Shown: positions 28,633 to 37,928 of the stretch, piece after piece | Position numbering within the stretch: position 1 is the first letter of the stretch | Layout of the letters: every line of letters begins with the position of its first letter | Source of the DNA: RGEC01 sp964475595 | GTDB lineage: Bacteria; Bacteroidota; Bacteroidia; NS11-12g; UBA955 | Direction: 5' to 3' | Length of the DNA stretch: 64,000 bases | Assembly: GCA_964475595.1 (NCBI GenBank) | Contig: CAYYXG010000011.1 | Coordinates: forward strand, 24,728-88,727 | The notes under the pieces: model-generated | What the model was told of the DNA's origin: nothing | The model's database searches: none | The model's input: only the letters and a program-made list of their open reading frames with translations | Made by a program: the position numbers and the translations under genes

Positions 28633-29943
28633 TTAGTCAATCACCAGTTTATGAGACAAAGATTCCTTACCTGACTGAATTTGCAACAGGTAGATTCCGC
28701 TTGGGATATCATTTAACGGAATTGAATAGGCATTCCATGAGGCCTGGGTCTGTATGGTTTTTGATACCAGTGTTTTTCCGTTCAACGATTTAATGGAAAC
28801 CTCACAGTTTTTGGTTTGGGGAAGATCCATGGTCAGGTATACCGATTTGGAAGCAGGATTAGGAAATACTTTTACAGTACCGAAACTCTGATTTTTAACC
28901 GATAAGCTGTTGCGCAGTGCCATGCGGTTGAAAATGATTTTTCCGCTGCCTGATCCTGAAAATCCGGTCATATTGAGTAGCCAGTATGAAGTATCTGCTG
29001 TTCTGATGCGTTCTATCAGGTAACTCATGGTATCGCTTAAAGCCCAAACTCCATTGAAAGTTTTCCAATTAGAACCGATACCGGTAAGGTCATTTTTAAA
29101 AGCTTTGGTGTAGTCGCCCACAAGCCAGTTACTATCGGGTTGAAGACTATTAAATGGTTTACCGAACACTTTGGCGGTGCGGGTTCCACGTTTGCTTTCT
29201 ATGCCCATCACCGGATACATTTCAGGTAGGCCTGTCATGGGATTTGCAGTGAGTTCATAGTAGCGGTTGAAAGTGATATCCCAATCGGTTGAAATCGGCT
29301 CTCTGTCGGGTTTGGTGGAACCCGTAAACTTGAAATATTTATACATTTTCCCTGTTCCTATACTCTGAAATAAGGTGTCGGTAGTTTCACCTGAGCCGTC
29401 CAGGTTTGCATATTTGAAAATTAAATCCCCATTGGCTTTCTGAATCACCGGCCAGAATTTTACAAATTTGGAGAATGTGCCGGGGGCAGCACCCGCCCAG
29501 GCCAGCAGGTACAATGAATCTCCGGTTACTTCTTTGGTGTTCACATCGTAGGTTCCCCAGCCGAATTTCCATTTGGGTAGGTCTGTATGAAGACTGAAGG
29601 CACCTTTGTTATGATCGTGGATGTCGTTCCAGAGCGGGTTCCATGATGCCCAGCCGGTTGTATCAAAGGATGTCCAGGCATCGGTTTTGCCTTTCGGATA
29701 TTGAAAAACACGCAATCCGTTCATGTGATTGGCTCTGATGCAATTATCTCTGCTTACCGAGGTATGAGCAATGTCCCAATTGTTTACCATTGTGGTCGAT
29801 TTGGTGCCTGTTTTAATGTCATAGAACACCTGGGTAGCATAGCCGGGACCCATGACAGCCGAATCTTTAATGACTACCTGTGCTTTAAGGGTATGAAATG
29901 ATAGCAGTAATGCGAATGAAATAAATGGAAAGGTGGGTTTCAT
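28633..29943 (-). CDS. T9SS-exported HmuY-like protein
   Basis: This 436-aa protein has a signal peptide (ends near LKAQ) and two HmuY-like regions: GYATQVFYDIKTG...NNWDIAHT (about 30-75) and STDWDITFNRYYEL...SYLIERIRTADTSYWLLNM (about 205-330). A type A T9SS sorting domain follows (about 357-436, FPNPASKSVYL, LNGKTLV, IPSGIYLLQI). It heads the operon with the TonB receptor and the HmuY-like lipoprotein. The likely role is to capture heme at or beyond the cell surface and hand it to the receptor. This is inferred from family resemblance and context; the heme link has not been shown here. Confidence 0.75.
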   Translation of the reverse strand: MKPTFPFISFALLLSFHTLKAQVVIKDSAVMGPGYATQVFYDIKTGTKSTTMVNNWDIAHTSVSRDNCIRANHMNGLRVFQYPKGKTDAWTSFDTTGWASWNPLWNDIHDHNKGAFSLHTDLPKWKFGWGTYDVNTKEVTGDSLYLLAWAGAAPGTFSKFVKFWPVIQKANGDLIFKYANLDGSGETTDTLFQSIGTGKMYKYFKFTGSTKPDREPISTDWDITFNRYYELTANPMTGLPEMYPVMGIESKRGTRTAKVFGKPFNSLQPDSNWLVGDYTKAFKNDLTGIGSNWKTFNGVWALSDTMSYLIERIRTADTSYWLLNMTGFSGSGSGKIIFNRMALRNSLSVKNQSFGTVKVFPNPASKSVYLTMDLPQTKNCEVSIKSLNGKTLVSKTIQTQASWNAYSIPLNDIPSGIYLLQIQSGKESLSHKLVID

Positions 29944-29976
29944 GATAACGTATATTTGAGTTTATGAATGTGTCCG

Positions 29977-29984
29977 CAAATTTA
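29977..29984 (-). promoter_or_regulatory. -7 element of the heme-uptake operon
   Basis: TAAATTTG on the minus strand (29984-29977) is a perfect TAnnTTTG, 33 bases before the ATG at 29943. No Fur-like palindrome was recognised beside it. Confidence 0.5.
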
Positions 29985-30077
29985 CTCCATTCAGACAAGT
30001 AAATAGTGAATAATAGCAGGCGAAAATGTCATTTTTGGGTAATGAATTGTCCGTGTTATTTTCAATGGAAAAAGAAC

Positions 30078-30106
30078 TTTGTACTTGTTATTGTGTTGTA
30101 ACTTTG
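30078..30106 (+). promoter_or_regulatory. Promoter of hscA
   Basis: TTTG (30078-30081) and TAACTTTG (30099-30106) are a full -33/-7 pair with a 17-bp spacer. The presumed TTG start is 28 bases further on. Confidence 0.7.
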
Positions 30107-30134
30107 CATGCCTTAAAGAAATTTCTATAACATT

Positions 30135-31997
30135 TTGGGTAAAATCAACATTAATATAAAATCGGGAACGCTGGAAAGAGAGGGGTTAATTGTTGGGATT
30201 GACCTGGGTACTACCAACAGCATCATTGCCATGGTAAACACGGAAACCGGCAAGCCTGAGGTACTTGGTAAGGCAGATGAGTTGCTGGTACCTTCTGTGG
30301 TTCACATCACCGGTGATGGAGTTCCATTGGTGGGGAATTTGGCCCGACAGGCATTAATTTCTCACCCACAAAGCACCATTTTCTCTGTGAAGCGATTGTT
30401 GGGTAGAAGTTATAAAGACATTGAGGCCCATGCTCCTTACTACACCTACAGAATATTGGATGAAGAAGATGAAAAGCTTGTGCGAATAGAGGTGAACGGG
30501 AAATATTTCACGCCCATTGAGTTGAGTGCAGAAATTTTGGCTGAATTGAAAAGACGTGCAGAAAACTTTACCGGTAAGTTGGTTAACAGAGCTGTCATTA
30601 CCGTGCCTGCCTATTTTAATGACAGCCAGCGACAGGCCACCCGAGACGCTGGTAAATTGGCAGGTCTGGAGGTTTTAAGAATTGTGAATGAGCCCACGGC
30701 AGCCAGTCTCGCCTATGGCTTGGGATTGAACGCTACCGAAACCAAAACCATTGTGGTATATGATCTGGGTGGCGGAACGTTCGATGTGTCTGTTTTGCGA
30801 ATCGAAGAGGGCGTTTTTGAGGTGTTGAGTACCCAAGGCAATACCTATCTGGGTGGAGATGACTTTGACCGAGAAATCATCCATTACTGGCAATTCAAAG
30901 TATCTGAACATCTGAAGCCGGCGATGGCTAAAACACTTCGTCTGCTTGCTGAAGAAGCAAAGAAAATCGTTTGTAAAGGGCTCCATTTCCAAGAAAAAAT
31001 CCAATTGGAAGGCGAAGAATTAACACTCGAGCTGGATTATCAAACTTTTGACGGTCTTGGCAGGGTGTATATGGATCAAACGTTACAGTGCCTCAAACAG
31101 GCGTTGGTTGATGCCAATTTAGCGCCCGATGATATTGATGAGGTTGTTTTGGTGGGCGGAAGCACACGAATGCCATTTGTTAAGCAACGGTTGGCCGATT
31201 TATTTGGTCATATCAAGGTGAATGATACATTAAATCCCGACGAAGTGGTTGCATTAGGGGCTGCTGTAGAGGCGGATGTGATTGCCGGCAATAGAAGTGA
31301 TGTTTTACTGCTGGATGTTACGCCACTGAGTCTGGGAATTGAAACCGTTGGGGGTTTAATGGATGTATTGATATCTCGAAACACTAAAATACCTTGTAAG
31401 TTTATAAAATCTTATACCACATCGGTAGATGGGCAAGTGAAAATGAACATCGCAGTTTACCAGGGTGAGCGGGAATTGGTTTCAGAAAACCGAAAGCTGG
31501 GTGAGTTGTTGTTGACCGGAATCCCTGCCATGCCGGCCGGTTTGCCCAAAGTAGAAGTAGCGTTTATACTCAATGCCGACGGGATTCTTACGGTAGAAGC
31601 CAAGGAAATCAGGAGCGGCGTTTCCCAGCATATCGACATTAAACCCCAATATGGATTATCTGATGATGATGTTGAGCGGATGCTGCTTGATAGTATTAGC
31701 CATGCAAAAGAAGATATTGCTAAACGAATGTATGTGGAGGCCAGAACCGAGGCGGAGCAAATGATTTATACCGTACAACGTTTTTTGGAGAAAAATGCCG
31801 GGTTGCTGAATGAAGCAGAAATGGTAAATACACGCAAATACTGCGATGATTTACAGCGGGTGATGGCAGAGGGTGATAAAGACACAATATTGCAGGGTAT
31901 AGAAGCGTTAAATGAATATACAAGACCATTTGCAGAAAGACTGATGAACCAGGCGGTATCATCAGCGTTGTCCGGCACCCACATCAATAAAGTATGA
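30135..31997 (+). CDS. hscA: Hsp70-type Fe-S assembly chaperone HscA
   Basis: This 620-aa Hsp70 has the phosphate-1 motif GIDLGTTNS (about 20-28), the phosphate-2 motif YDLGGGTFDVS (about 213-223), VVLVGGSTRMP (about 339-349) and a substrate-binding domain. Its length and the N-terminal sequence INIKSGTLEREGLIVGID match HscA rather than the longer DnaK, which carries a C-terminal EEVD-like tail in many bacteria. HscA helps release Fe-S clusters from the scaffold IscU. No iscU, hscB or fdx gene is adjacent. The start is TTG at 30135; no in-frame ATG precedes the ATPase motif. The stop overlaps the next ATG (ATGA). Confidence 0.85.
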   Translation: MGKININIKSGTLEREGLIVGIDLGTTNSIIAMVNTETGKPEVLGKADELLVPSVVHITGDGVPLVGNLARQALISHPQSTIFSVKRLLGRSYKDIEAHAPYYTYRILDEEDEKLVRIEVNGKYFTPIELSAEILAELKRRAENFTGKLVNRAVITVPAYFNDSQRQATRDAGKLAGLEVLRIVNEPTAASLAYGLGLNATETKTIVVYDLGGGTFDVSVLRIEEGVFEVLSTQGNTYLGGDDFDREIIHYWQFKVSEHLKPAMAKTLRLLAEEAKKIVCKGLHFQEKIQLEGEELTLELDYQTFDGLGRVYMDQTLQCLKQALVDANLAPDDIDEVVLVGGSTRMPFVKQRLADLFGHIKVNDTLNPDEVVALGAAVEADVIAGNRSDVLLLDVTPLSLGIETVGGLMDVLISRNTKIPCKFIKSYTTSVDGQVKMNIAVYQGERELVSENRKLGELLLTGIPAMPAGLPKVEVAFILNADGILTVEAKEIRSGVSQHIDIKPQYGLSDDDVERMLLDSISHAKEDIAKRMYVEARTEAEQMIYTVQRFLEKNAGLLNEAEMVNTRKYCDDLQRVMAEGDKDTILQGIEALNEYTRPFAERLMNQAVSSALSGTHINKV

Positions 31998-32719
31998 AAT
32001 ATCTGATTCTGGCACTGGGTTTTTTAGGGATGGGTAGGGCTTTCGGGCAGACCTGGACTGATGCTGAAATGCTGGAGCGACAAAATTACGGTCTGAAGCT
32101 CGGTTTTAACATTTCATCCATGTGGGGCGGTGAATTACAGAATCCCAGACCCTATTTGGGCCCGTCTGCCGGATTTTTCTGGCACACCAAAGAGACCAAA
32201 AAACCCATCATGTTTCAAACCGGAATTGAAGGAAATATGCGGGGTGGCAATTTTGCCAATAAAAATGCAGATTTCCCGGGTGGAGGCAATAGCAATTACC
32301 GCCGAATTGGTCTAATCACTGCCGATGTGCCCTTGTTGATAAACTATCGCATTGGCCCTAAAAAAGAAGCTAAAACCCGGGTAATTCAATTGGGTGCAGT
32401 GGTATCGGGTACAATCAGAAGCACGGTTTATCTGGGTGATGATAAGTTGCCTGCACAGCATTTTCTGGATAGCAGCAGTCATCTGTATAAATGGGGAAAT
32501 CTGCCATTGAGGCCGGTAGAGGTGCTGGGCTTGATTGGCTACCAGGAACGGGGTGCTGTGGCGGGCTGGCAAATACAATTACAGGTGGGAATCAATAATC
32601 TCAACGATGTGAAAAGGGAAAACGGCCAGATTGTACCTTTTATGCCTTATGCCTATCCGGCTACCAACACAGGCAGGCGCATCAGCACGTGGAACCTGAA
32701 AGTGAGCGCGCTGTTTTAG
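31994..32719 (+). CDS. Outer-membrane beta-barrel protein (PorT-like)
   Basis: This 241-aa protein has a signal peptide ending near AFGQ and a mature part with alternating polar and hydrophobic strands, including GLKLGFNISSMWG, GPSAGFFWH, TADVPLLINYRIG, LQVGINNL and a C-terminal WNLKVSALF ending in Phe. This is typical of small outer-membrane barrels of the outer-membrane-protein-beta-barrel/PorT-like group. The IADVPLLLNYR-like block recurs in Bacteroidota members. Its ATG overlaps the hscA stop, so the two are translationally coupled, an odd pairing with no known link. Function is unknown. Confidence 0.75.
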   Translation: MKYLILALGFLGMGRAFGQTWTDAEMLERQNYGLKLGFNISSMWGGELQNPRPYLGPSAGFFWHTKETKKPIMFQTGIEGNMRGGNFANKNADFPGGGNSNYRRIGLITADVPLLINYRIGPKKEAKTRVIQLGAVVSGTIRSTVYLGDDKLPAQHFLDSSSHLYKWGNLPLRPVEVLGLIGYQERGAVAGWQIQLQVGINNLNDVKRENGQIVPFMPYAYPATNTGRRISTWNLKVSALF

Positions 32720-32741
32720 GAGGAGTCACCATTATTTTTCC

Positions 32742-32749
32742 TAATTTTG
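32742..32749 (+). promoter_or_regulatory. -7 element of mtaB
   Basis: TAATTTTG is a perfect TAnnTTTG and ends 8 bases before the ATG at 32758, favouring that start over upstream in-frame codons. Confidence 0.55.
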
Positions 32750-32757
32750 CCAAGTCA

Positions 32758-34068
32758 ATGGCAAATTCAGTCGCTTTTTACACGCTGGGATGCAAGCTCA
32801 ATTTTGCGGAAACCGGTACGATTGGCAAGCAATTGACTGAGCATGGTTTCGTTCGTGCGGAGTTCACTGATGGTGCTGACATGTACGTGATTAATACCTG
32901 CAGTGTTACCGACCATGCAGACCGAAAATGTAAAAAGGTAGTGGCAGAGGCCCTGCGATATAATCCAAAGGCTTATGTGGTAGTGGTGGGTTGTTATGCA
33001 CAGCTTAAGCCGGTGGAAATATCGCAAATTCCCGGTGTAGATATGGTTTTGGGGGCGGCAGAAAAATTCAATCTCATGGCTCATTTGGGGGAATTAACCA
33101 AGGAACCTAAGGCCAAAATTTTAAATGCACCGATTAAAGAAACACGCGATTTTGTGCCCGGTTTCAGCGAGGGAGAGCGCACCCGTGCCTTTGTGAAAGT
33201 GCAGGATGGCTGTGATTATTTTTGTTCTTTTTGCACCATTCCACTTGCCCGCGGAAGCAGTCGCAGCGCCAATATTGATGAAACGGTAGAAAAAATAAAA
33301 CTGGTGGCAAATGGGCCTGTCAGAGAAATTGTACTGACTGGTGTTAATCTGGGAGATTTTGGAATCAATCACAATGAGAACTTTTATGGGTTGATACAAC
33401 AACTTGACCTGTTGGAATCGGTTGACCGATTCCGTATCAGCAGCATTGAGCCCAATTTGCTCAGTGATGAAATTATTGAATTTGTAGCCGGTTCGCAACG
33501 TTTTGTGCCCCATTTTCATATACCGTTGCAAAGTGGCAGCGATGAGATTCTTGGTAGAATGCGCCGCCGATATAAAACAGATTTATACAAAAGCCGTATA
33601 GAGCGTATCATGGAACTCATGCCGCATTGTGCAGTGGGGGTGGATGTGATTGTAGGCTTTCCGGGGGAAACGGAGGAGGAGTTTTTAAAAACCTATCAAT
33701 TTCTCAATTCGCTTGAAATTTCGTATCTTCACGTGTTTCCTTACAGCGAGCGACCCAATACCACTGCCAAAAAAATGCAGGGTCGTGTGCCACAATCGGT
33801 TCGGCATGAGCGGGTAACCATGCTCAGAACACTCAGCGAGAAAAAGCGACAGGCATTTTACCGCAAACACCTTGGAACGGCGCGCAAAGTGCTTTTTGAG
33901 GCAGATGAAAAGGGGGGATTTATGCACGGTTTTACCGATAATTATATCAAAATAAAAGCAGTATACGATCCATTGCTGGTAAATGAATTGTCGGACGTTT
34001 CCTTGGATGCGCTGAATGAAGACGGAACCGTGAGCAGCTCACTTGATTTAGCCATTCTACACCCTTAA
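32758..34068 (+). CDS. mtaB: tRNA ms2t6A37 methylthiotransferase MtaB
   Basis: This 436-aa radical SAM enzyme adds a methylthio group to threonylcarbamoyl-adenosine at position 37 of tRNAs. The N-terminal UPF0004 domain has three cluster Cys (LGCKLN, NTCSVTD, VGCYAQ, within residues 10-82). The radical SAM triad is GCDYFCSFC near residues 150-158. A C-terminal TRAM-like region follows. The CKLNFAETG start and SRSANIDE segment are nearer MtaB than MiaB or RimO. The upstream open frame reaches 32689 but would overlap the beta-barrel gene; the ATG at 32758 agrees with the promoter. lgt follows after 9 bases. Confidence 0.9.
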   Translation: MANSVAFYTLGCKLNFAETGTIGKQLTEHGFVRAEFTDGADMYVINTCSVTDHADRKCKKVVAEALRYNPKAYVVVVGCYAQLKPVEISQIPGVDMVLGAAEKFNLMAHLGELTKEPKAKILNAPIKETRDFVPGFSEGERTRAFVKVQDGCDYFCSFCTIPLARGSSRSANIDETVEKIKLVANGPVREIVLTGVNLGDFGINHNENFYGLIQQLDLLESVDRFRISSIEPNLLSDEIIEFVAGSQRFVPHFHIPLQSGSDEILGRMRRRYKTDLYKSRIERIMELMPHCAVGVDVIVGFPGETEEEFLKTYQFLNSLEISYLHVFPYSERPNTTAKKMQGRVPQSVRHERVTMLRTLSEKKRQAFYRKHLGTARKVLFEADEKGGFMHGFTDNYIKIKAVYDPLLVNELSDVSLDALNEDGTVSSSLDLAILHP

Positions 34069-34077
34069 TTTGCAGTT

Positions 34078-35271
34078 GTGTTTCCTACCATATATCATTT
34101 TATCAGGGATGTATTCGGAATAGAAATTCCGGCCTTACAAATTCTCAACACGTTCGGTTTTTTCGTGGCCTTATCCATCGCGGGAGCTTTTTGGGCGATG
34201 TCTACAGAAATGAGACGCAGAACTTCCCTGGGGCAATTTCAGTCTGTGCAGGTGAAAAGCAAGGTTGGAGCACCCTATCCGCTTTCAGATTACCTACTCA
34301 ATGGCATTTTCGCCTTTGTTTTTGGCTATAAAATCCTGTTTCTCATGTTCTCCGGTAAGGATGGTTTTGTACCGCAGGAGCATATTTTTACCACCGAAGG
34401 CAACTGGATGTATGGGCTTTTGTCTGCCTTGGTGGTACTCGGTTGGCGCTACCGTAATGATTTAAAACAAAGATTGCCGGAACCTAAGGAGGAGGTGCAA
34501 ACGCAATCTGCCGATTGGCACATGGGAAATATTACCACGATAGCATTGCTGTCGGGTTTTGCTGGTGCTAAGTTGTTTCATATTCTTGAAAATCCTGCAG
34601 GGCTTAGTCTGTTGGGGATTATGGATGCCTTTTTCAGCACGGGCGGCTGGACATTTTACGGAGGCCTCATTGCAGGCGGGGCAGGCGTATTGATTTACTG
34701 CTATCGAAAAGGCATTAATCTGTTGCGAATGCTTGATGCGGGTGGGCCGGCTATGATGCTGTCCTATGGCATAGGTCGTTTTGGCTGTCAGTTTTCCGGC
34801 GATGGAGACTGGGGTATAACCAACACCTCCTCAAAACCAATTTCATGGCTGCCGGATTGGGCATGGAGTTATACCTATCCGCACAACGTGCTGGGTGGGC
34901 AATCCGGGGGGATGGCCCCTGAAGGTATGGTTCCCATACCGGGCTGTGTCGGCGATTATTGCTATGAGCTTGCCATACCGGTTTATCCCACACCACTGTA
35001 TGAAGCCCTGATGGGGTTGACGCTGTTTTTTATTTTATGGAAATTTCTCCGTCAGCGTATTGAGGCACCCGGAAAACTGTTTGCCTGGTATATGGTATTT
35101 GCCGGTGCCGAAAGGTTTCTGATTGAGGGCATTCGCGAGCACGGTGAAAGCTTATACAGCATAGGTTCCGTTACATTTTCTCAGGCCCAGATGATTTCAC
35201 TTTTTTTAATGCTGGGTGGAGTGCTATGGTTGATGAAAAAGTCAACAACAGTAAAAATAAATATGCAGTAA
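34078..35271 (+). CDS. lgt: Prolipoprotein diacylglyceryl transferase
   Basis: This 397-aa inner-membrane enzyme adds diacylglycerol to the lipobox Cys of prolipoproteins, the first step of lipoprotein maturation. The Lgt signature appears as GRFGCQFSGDGDWG (about 237-250). Other conserved pieces are FYGGLIAG, the YPHNV motif, PVYPTPLYEA and the late Arg in GAERFLIEGIRE. It has about seven transmembrane segments. It is longer than E. coli Lgt (291 aa) because of an extended N-terminus and an insert after the signature. The start is GTG at 34078. The window itself encodes several lipoprotein substrates. Confidence 0.93.
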   Translation: MFPTIYHFIRDVFGIEIPALQILNTFGFFVALSIAGAFWAMSTEMRRRTSLGQFQSVQVKSKVGAPYPLSDYLLNGIFAFVFGYKILFLMFSGKDGFVPQEHIFTTEGNWMYGLLSALVVLGWRYRNDLKQRLPEPKEEVQTQSADWHMGNITTIALLSGFAGAKLFHILENPAGLSLLGIMDAFFSTGGWTFYGGLIAGGAGVLIYCYRKGINLLRMLDAGGPAMMLSYGIGRFGCQFSGDGDWGITNTSSKPISWLPDWAWSYTYPHNVLGGQSGGMAPEGMVPIPGCVGDYCYELAIPVYPTPLYEALMGLTLFFILWKFLRQRIEAPGKLFAWYMVFAGAERFLIEGIREHGESLYSIGSVTFSQAQMISLFLMLGGVLWLMKKSTTVKINMQ

Positions 35272-35291
35272 AAAACGTTTACCATAAAGCA

Positions 35292-35852
35292 ATGCGGACG
35301 TATACCGGGATTTTCTTTTTTTTCTTTTTGCTTTGTTCAACGCGGATCTTGGCGCAGGATACCGCAGCCCGATGGATTGTGATTGATGGTGATACCATCG
35401 ACAATAAAACCCTGGATCCGGTGCTGGTGAGCGCCGGCATGGATGCAGAGGGTCGCAAGGCCTATCAACGATTAAAGAAGCGGGTCAAAAAGGTAATGCC
35501 CTATGCCAAAATGGCTGCTTTCAAAATGCGGGTGATGGAAGATAACCTCACCATGAAGAAAAATAAAAGAGAGCGCAAACGATACATCAAAGAGTGTGAG
35601 GAAAGTTTGAAGCAGATGTACATGGGACAGCTCAAAAATTTGAGCATTGATGACGGAAAAATTCTGATGAAACTGATACACCGAGAAACCGGTAAAACCA
35701 CCTGGGAAATTATGAAAAACTATAGGGGTGGGGCTGAGGCATTTTTCTGGCAAGCATTTGGAACCGTTTACGGTCACGACATGAAAGTGGAATTTGATCC
35801 TGTTTCAGATTTTCAGATTGAAAACATCATCCGGATAGAAAAGCTGGAGTAA
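35292..35852 (+). CDS. DUF4294 domain protein (secreted)
   Basis: This 186-aa protein has a signal peptide (MRTYTGIFFFFFLLCSTRILAQ) and a basic, helical mature region, for example RLKKRVKKVMPYAKMA and KNKRERKRYIKECEE, ending in a conserved GGAEAFFWQAFGTVYGHDMK block. This matches the DUF4294 family found across Bacteroidota, whose function is unknown. The ATG at 35292 is preferred because it starts directly at the signal peptide; the longer frame (35226) overlaps lgt. It is followed tail to tail by the FecCD-type permease gene with a 1-base gap. Confidence 0.8.
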   Translation: MRTYTGIFFFFFLLCSTRILAQDTAARWIVIDGDTIDNKTLDPVLVSAGMDAEGRKAYQRLKKRVKKVMPYAKMAAFKMRVMEDNLTMKKNKRERKRYIKECEESLKQMYMGQLKNLSIDDGKILMKLIHRETGKTTWEIMKNYRGGAEAFFWQAFGTVYGHDMKVEFDPVSDFQIENIIRIEKLE

Positions 35853-35853
35853 T

Positions 35854-36798
35854 TTACTGTTTGCGCAAGATAATCCATAGCAAAGCCGGTGCACCAATGA
35901 TTGCGCAGATGGCGTTGGTGGGCAAGGTCATGTGGCTGATTAAATGATGTGCCAGTAAATCGGCGAGCAGACATAAAGTCATTCCACAGAGTAGGGTGGG
36001 AATCCATAAAACCGCATGGTTATTGCTTTTCATCAGTCCACGGGCAAAATGTGGGGCAATCATTCCCACAAAACCTATGGGGCCGCAAAATCCGGTGATG
36101 GTGCCGGCTACCAGACCCGCCAGTATAACGGTTTTTCGTCTGAATAAGGGTACGCTTACACCGGCTGAGGTGGCATAGGCATCTCCGGGCAGGTAGGCAT
36201 CCATGGAAAATCGGGAAAACCATAGCAATACGATTGAAACGATCACTACCCCTAACATAACAGGTATTTCTTCCGGCTGCACCCTGTCGAAACTGCCGAG
36301 TCCCCACATGACAAAACTTTTTACCTGATCTGCCTGCGAAAGTCCTTGCAATATTTCGGTGCCGGCACCCAGCAGGTAGCCCAACAACACCCCGGATAGC
36401 AGTAATGTAAAAGCGTGGCTATGCCTTCGCTGTATGAAAAGCTGTAACAACAACACGAGCAAACTTCCTGTAATGCCAACCATGGCTATGCCTATGCTTT
36501 GAAGCCAGCTGATTGTTAGGCCGGCCGGAAATGCCATTAATAGTATTGCTACGGCAAAGGAAGCGCCCGGCGTGGCGCCTGTAAGAAATGGTCCTGCAAG
36601 CGGGTTTCTGAAAAGTGTTTGCATGGCAAGGCCGCTGATGGCCAGTCCCATACCCGCGGTGGCTGCCGAAAGCACCCTGGGCAGACGAAACGAATAAAAC
36701 ACAGGATGGTTTAAAGGCGTGTCTCCTGCCGTTAGATCCAACCAGAGTAGCAAAATGCATAACGCAGTTAATGATGCTATGATGCCGATGTTTCTCAA
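35854..36798 (-). CDS. FecCD/BtuC-family ABC transporter permease
   Basis: This 314-aa protein has about nine or ten transmembrane segments. The family blocks RLPRVLSAATAGMGLAISG, QTLFRNPLAGPFLTGATPGAS, GFCGPIGFVGMIAPHFAR (the segment that contacts the ATPase) and LPTNAICAIIGAP are all present. The family imports iron-siderophores, heme or cobalamin across the inner membrane. The start is TTG at 36798, overlapping the binding-protein stop as TTGA. No ATPase gene is in the window, so the system relies on one elsewhere. Confidence 0.9.
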   Translation of the reverse strand: MRNIGIIASLTALCILLLWLDLTAGDTPLNHPVFYSFRLPRVLSAATAGMGLAISGLAMQTLFRNPLAGPFLTGATPGASFAVAILLMAFPAGLTISWLQSIGIAMVGITGSLLVLLLQLFIQRRHSHAFTLLLSGVLLGYLLGAGTEILQGLSQADQVKSFVMWGLGSFDRVQPEEIPVMLGVVIVSIVLLWFSRFSMDAYLPGDAYATSAGVSVPLFRRKTVILAGLVAGTITGFCGPIGFVGMIAPHFARGLMKSNNHAVLWIPTLLCGMTLCLLADLLAHHLISHMTLPTNAICAIIGAPALLWIILRKQ

Positions 36799-37928
36799 TG
36801 TTTTACTGCCTCAAAGAAAATGGTTTCATGGGGATCGGGCATCAGGTCAGGATGAAAAATCTGAATAAGGTCTTTCAGTGCCAGATCAGGGCGCACAACA
36901 GCATAGTCCCACCAGGCATTACCACCCTTTGGGTTTTGGGTTTTGGTGGCATTGTAAATTCCCCCGGTTTTATAGGCTTCGAAAAGCCCAAGTCGATTGT
37001 CTATCTGTATAAGGCAGTCTGCAGTTCTGCAACTGCCCGGGTTTATCCAATAGTCTGCATTTCGGGCTTTTTGGTAAACTTTTTCAATGTCCAGGGTGAT
37101 TTTACCTGCCCCTTTTAAATCCTTCCAAAGGTAATCTCCTCCTGCATCGGCAAACATGGCTGCCATATAGCTTTCACCGGCAGGTACATCCCAGTTTCCG
37201 CTGTAAGGTGCATTGCAGAATACGGTCGGTTTTTCAGGGTTTGATTCTTTGATTGCTGCGGCCTGGTTTTCATAATGCTCTTTTACCATATTGAAAAATG
37301 TTTCCGCTTCAGCCGGTTTGCCCAATAGCCATCCAAACACTTTCAGCCATTCAGCACGAGCCAAAGGGTGGTTTTCCAGGTAGTTTTGTAAAAAAATAAC
37401 AGGAATGCCGTTTCGCATTAGCCCATTCCATTCTTCCCGTCCTTTGTTATCAATAAAATAGGTTAAAACCAAATCGGGATTGCTTTTTAGCAGCGTCTCC
37501 ATGTTGATGGTAACACCTTTGCCCGCTTCGGTTACATTACTTTTCGAAAACCATTTTCGGCATTTGGGTCCGGTGTGGTAGTTTGCGTTATCCGTGCAGC
37601 AAATCAGGGTTTCGGTTTGCAATACTTCCATCATGCCGGAGAAAACAGCGGTCATGCAGCCGATTCGGTTGCGCTTCTTTATAGAAACACAATTTTGGGG
37701 TGCATCATTACTGCCCCAATGAATTATTTGCAGCCACTGTGAAGTATCGGATGGGTTTTTTAATGCGATAAAGGAGTCTTTGCCATTCACCCCCAATAAA
37801 AACAGGCGACTGTACTGTGGTGTTTGCCATTGAACGCCTTCCGGCAGGCCATTTTCTGCTTGTTTACTACACGCAGTAACAATCAGAATTAGCAGCAATA
37901 TAAAATGGGTTTTTAACGGCAATCTCAC
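36795..37928 (-). CDS. FecB/BtuF-type metal-chelate binding lipoprotein
   Basis: This 377-aa protein has a lipoprotein signal (IVTAC) and a class III periplasmic-binding fold: TINMETLLKSNPDLVLTY, VIFLQNYLENHPLARAEW and DAGGDYLWKDLKGAG are typical of binding proteins for siderophores, heme or cobalamin. It is preceded by the esterase gene and followed by the FecCD permease. The start is GTG at 37928, since it overlaps the esterase stop as GTGA and begins directly at the signal peptide; a longer frame starts at 37982. The ligand is not determined. Confidence 0.87.
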   Translation of the reverse strand: MRLPLKTHFILLLILIVTACSKQAENGLPEGVQWQTPQYSRLFLLGVNGKDSFIALKNPSDTSQWLQIIHWGSNDAPQNCVSIKKRNRIGCMTAVFSGMMEVLQTETLICCTDNANYHTGPKCRKWFSKSNVTEAGKGVTINMETLLKSNPDLVLTYFIDNKGREEWNGLMRNGIPVIFLQNYLENHPLARAEWLKVFGWLLGKPAEAETFFNMVKEHYENQAAAIKESNPEKPTVFCNAPYSGNWDVPAGESYMAAMFADAGGDYLWKDLKGAGKITLDIEKVYQKARNADYWINPGSCRTADCLIQIDNRLGLFEAYKTGGIYNATKTQNPKGGNAWWDYAVVRPDLALKDLIQIFHPDLMPDPHETIFFEAVKH

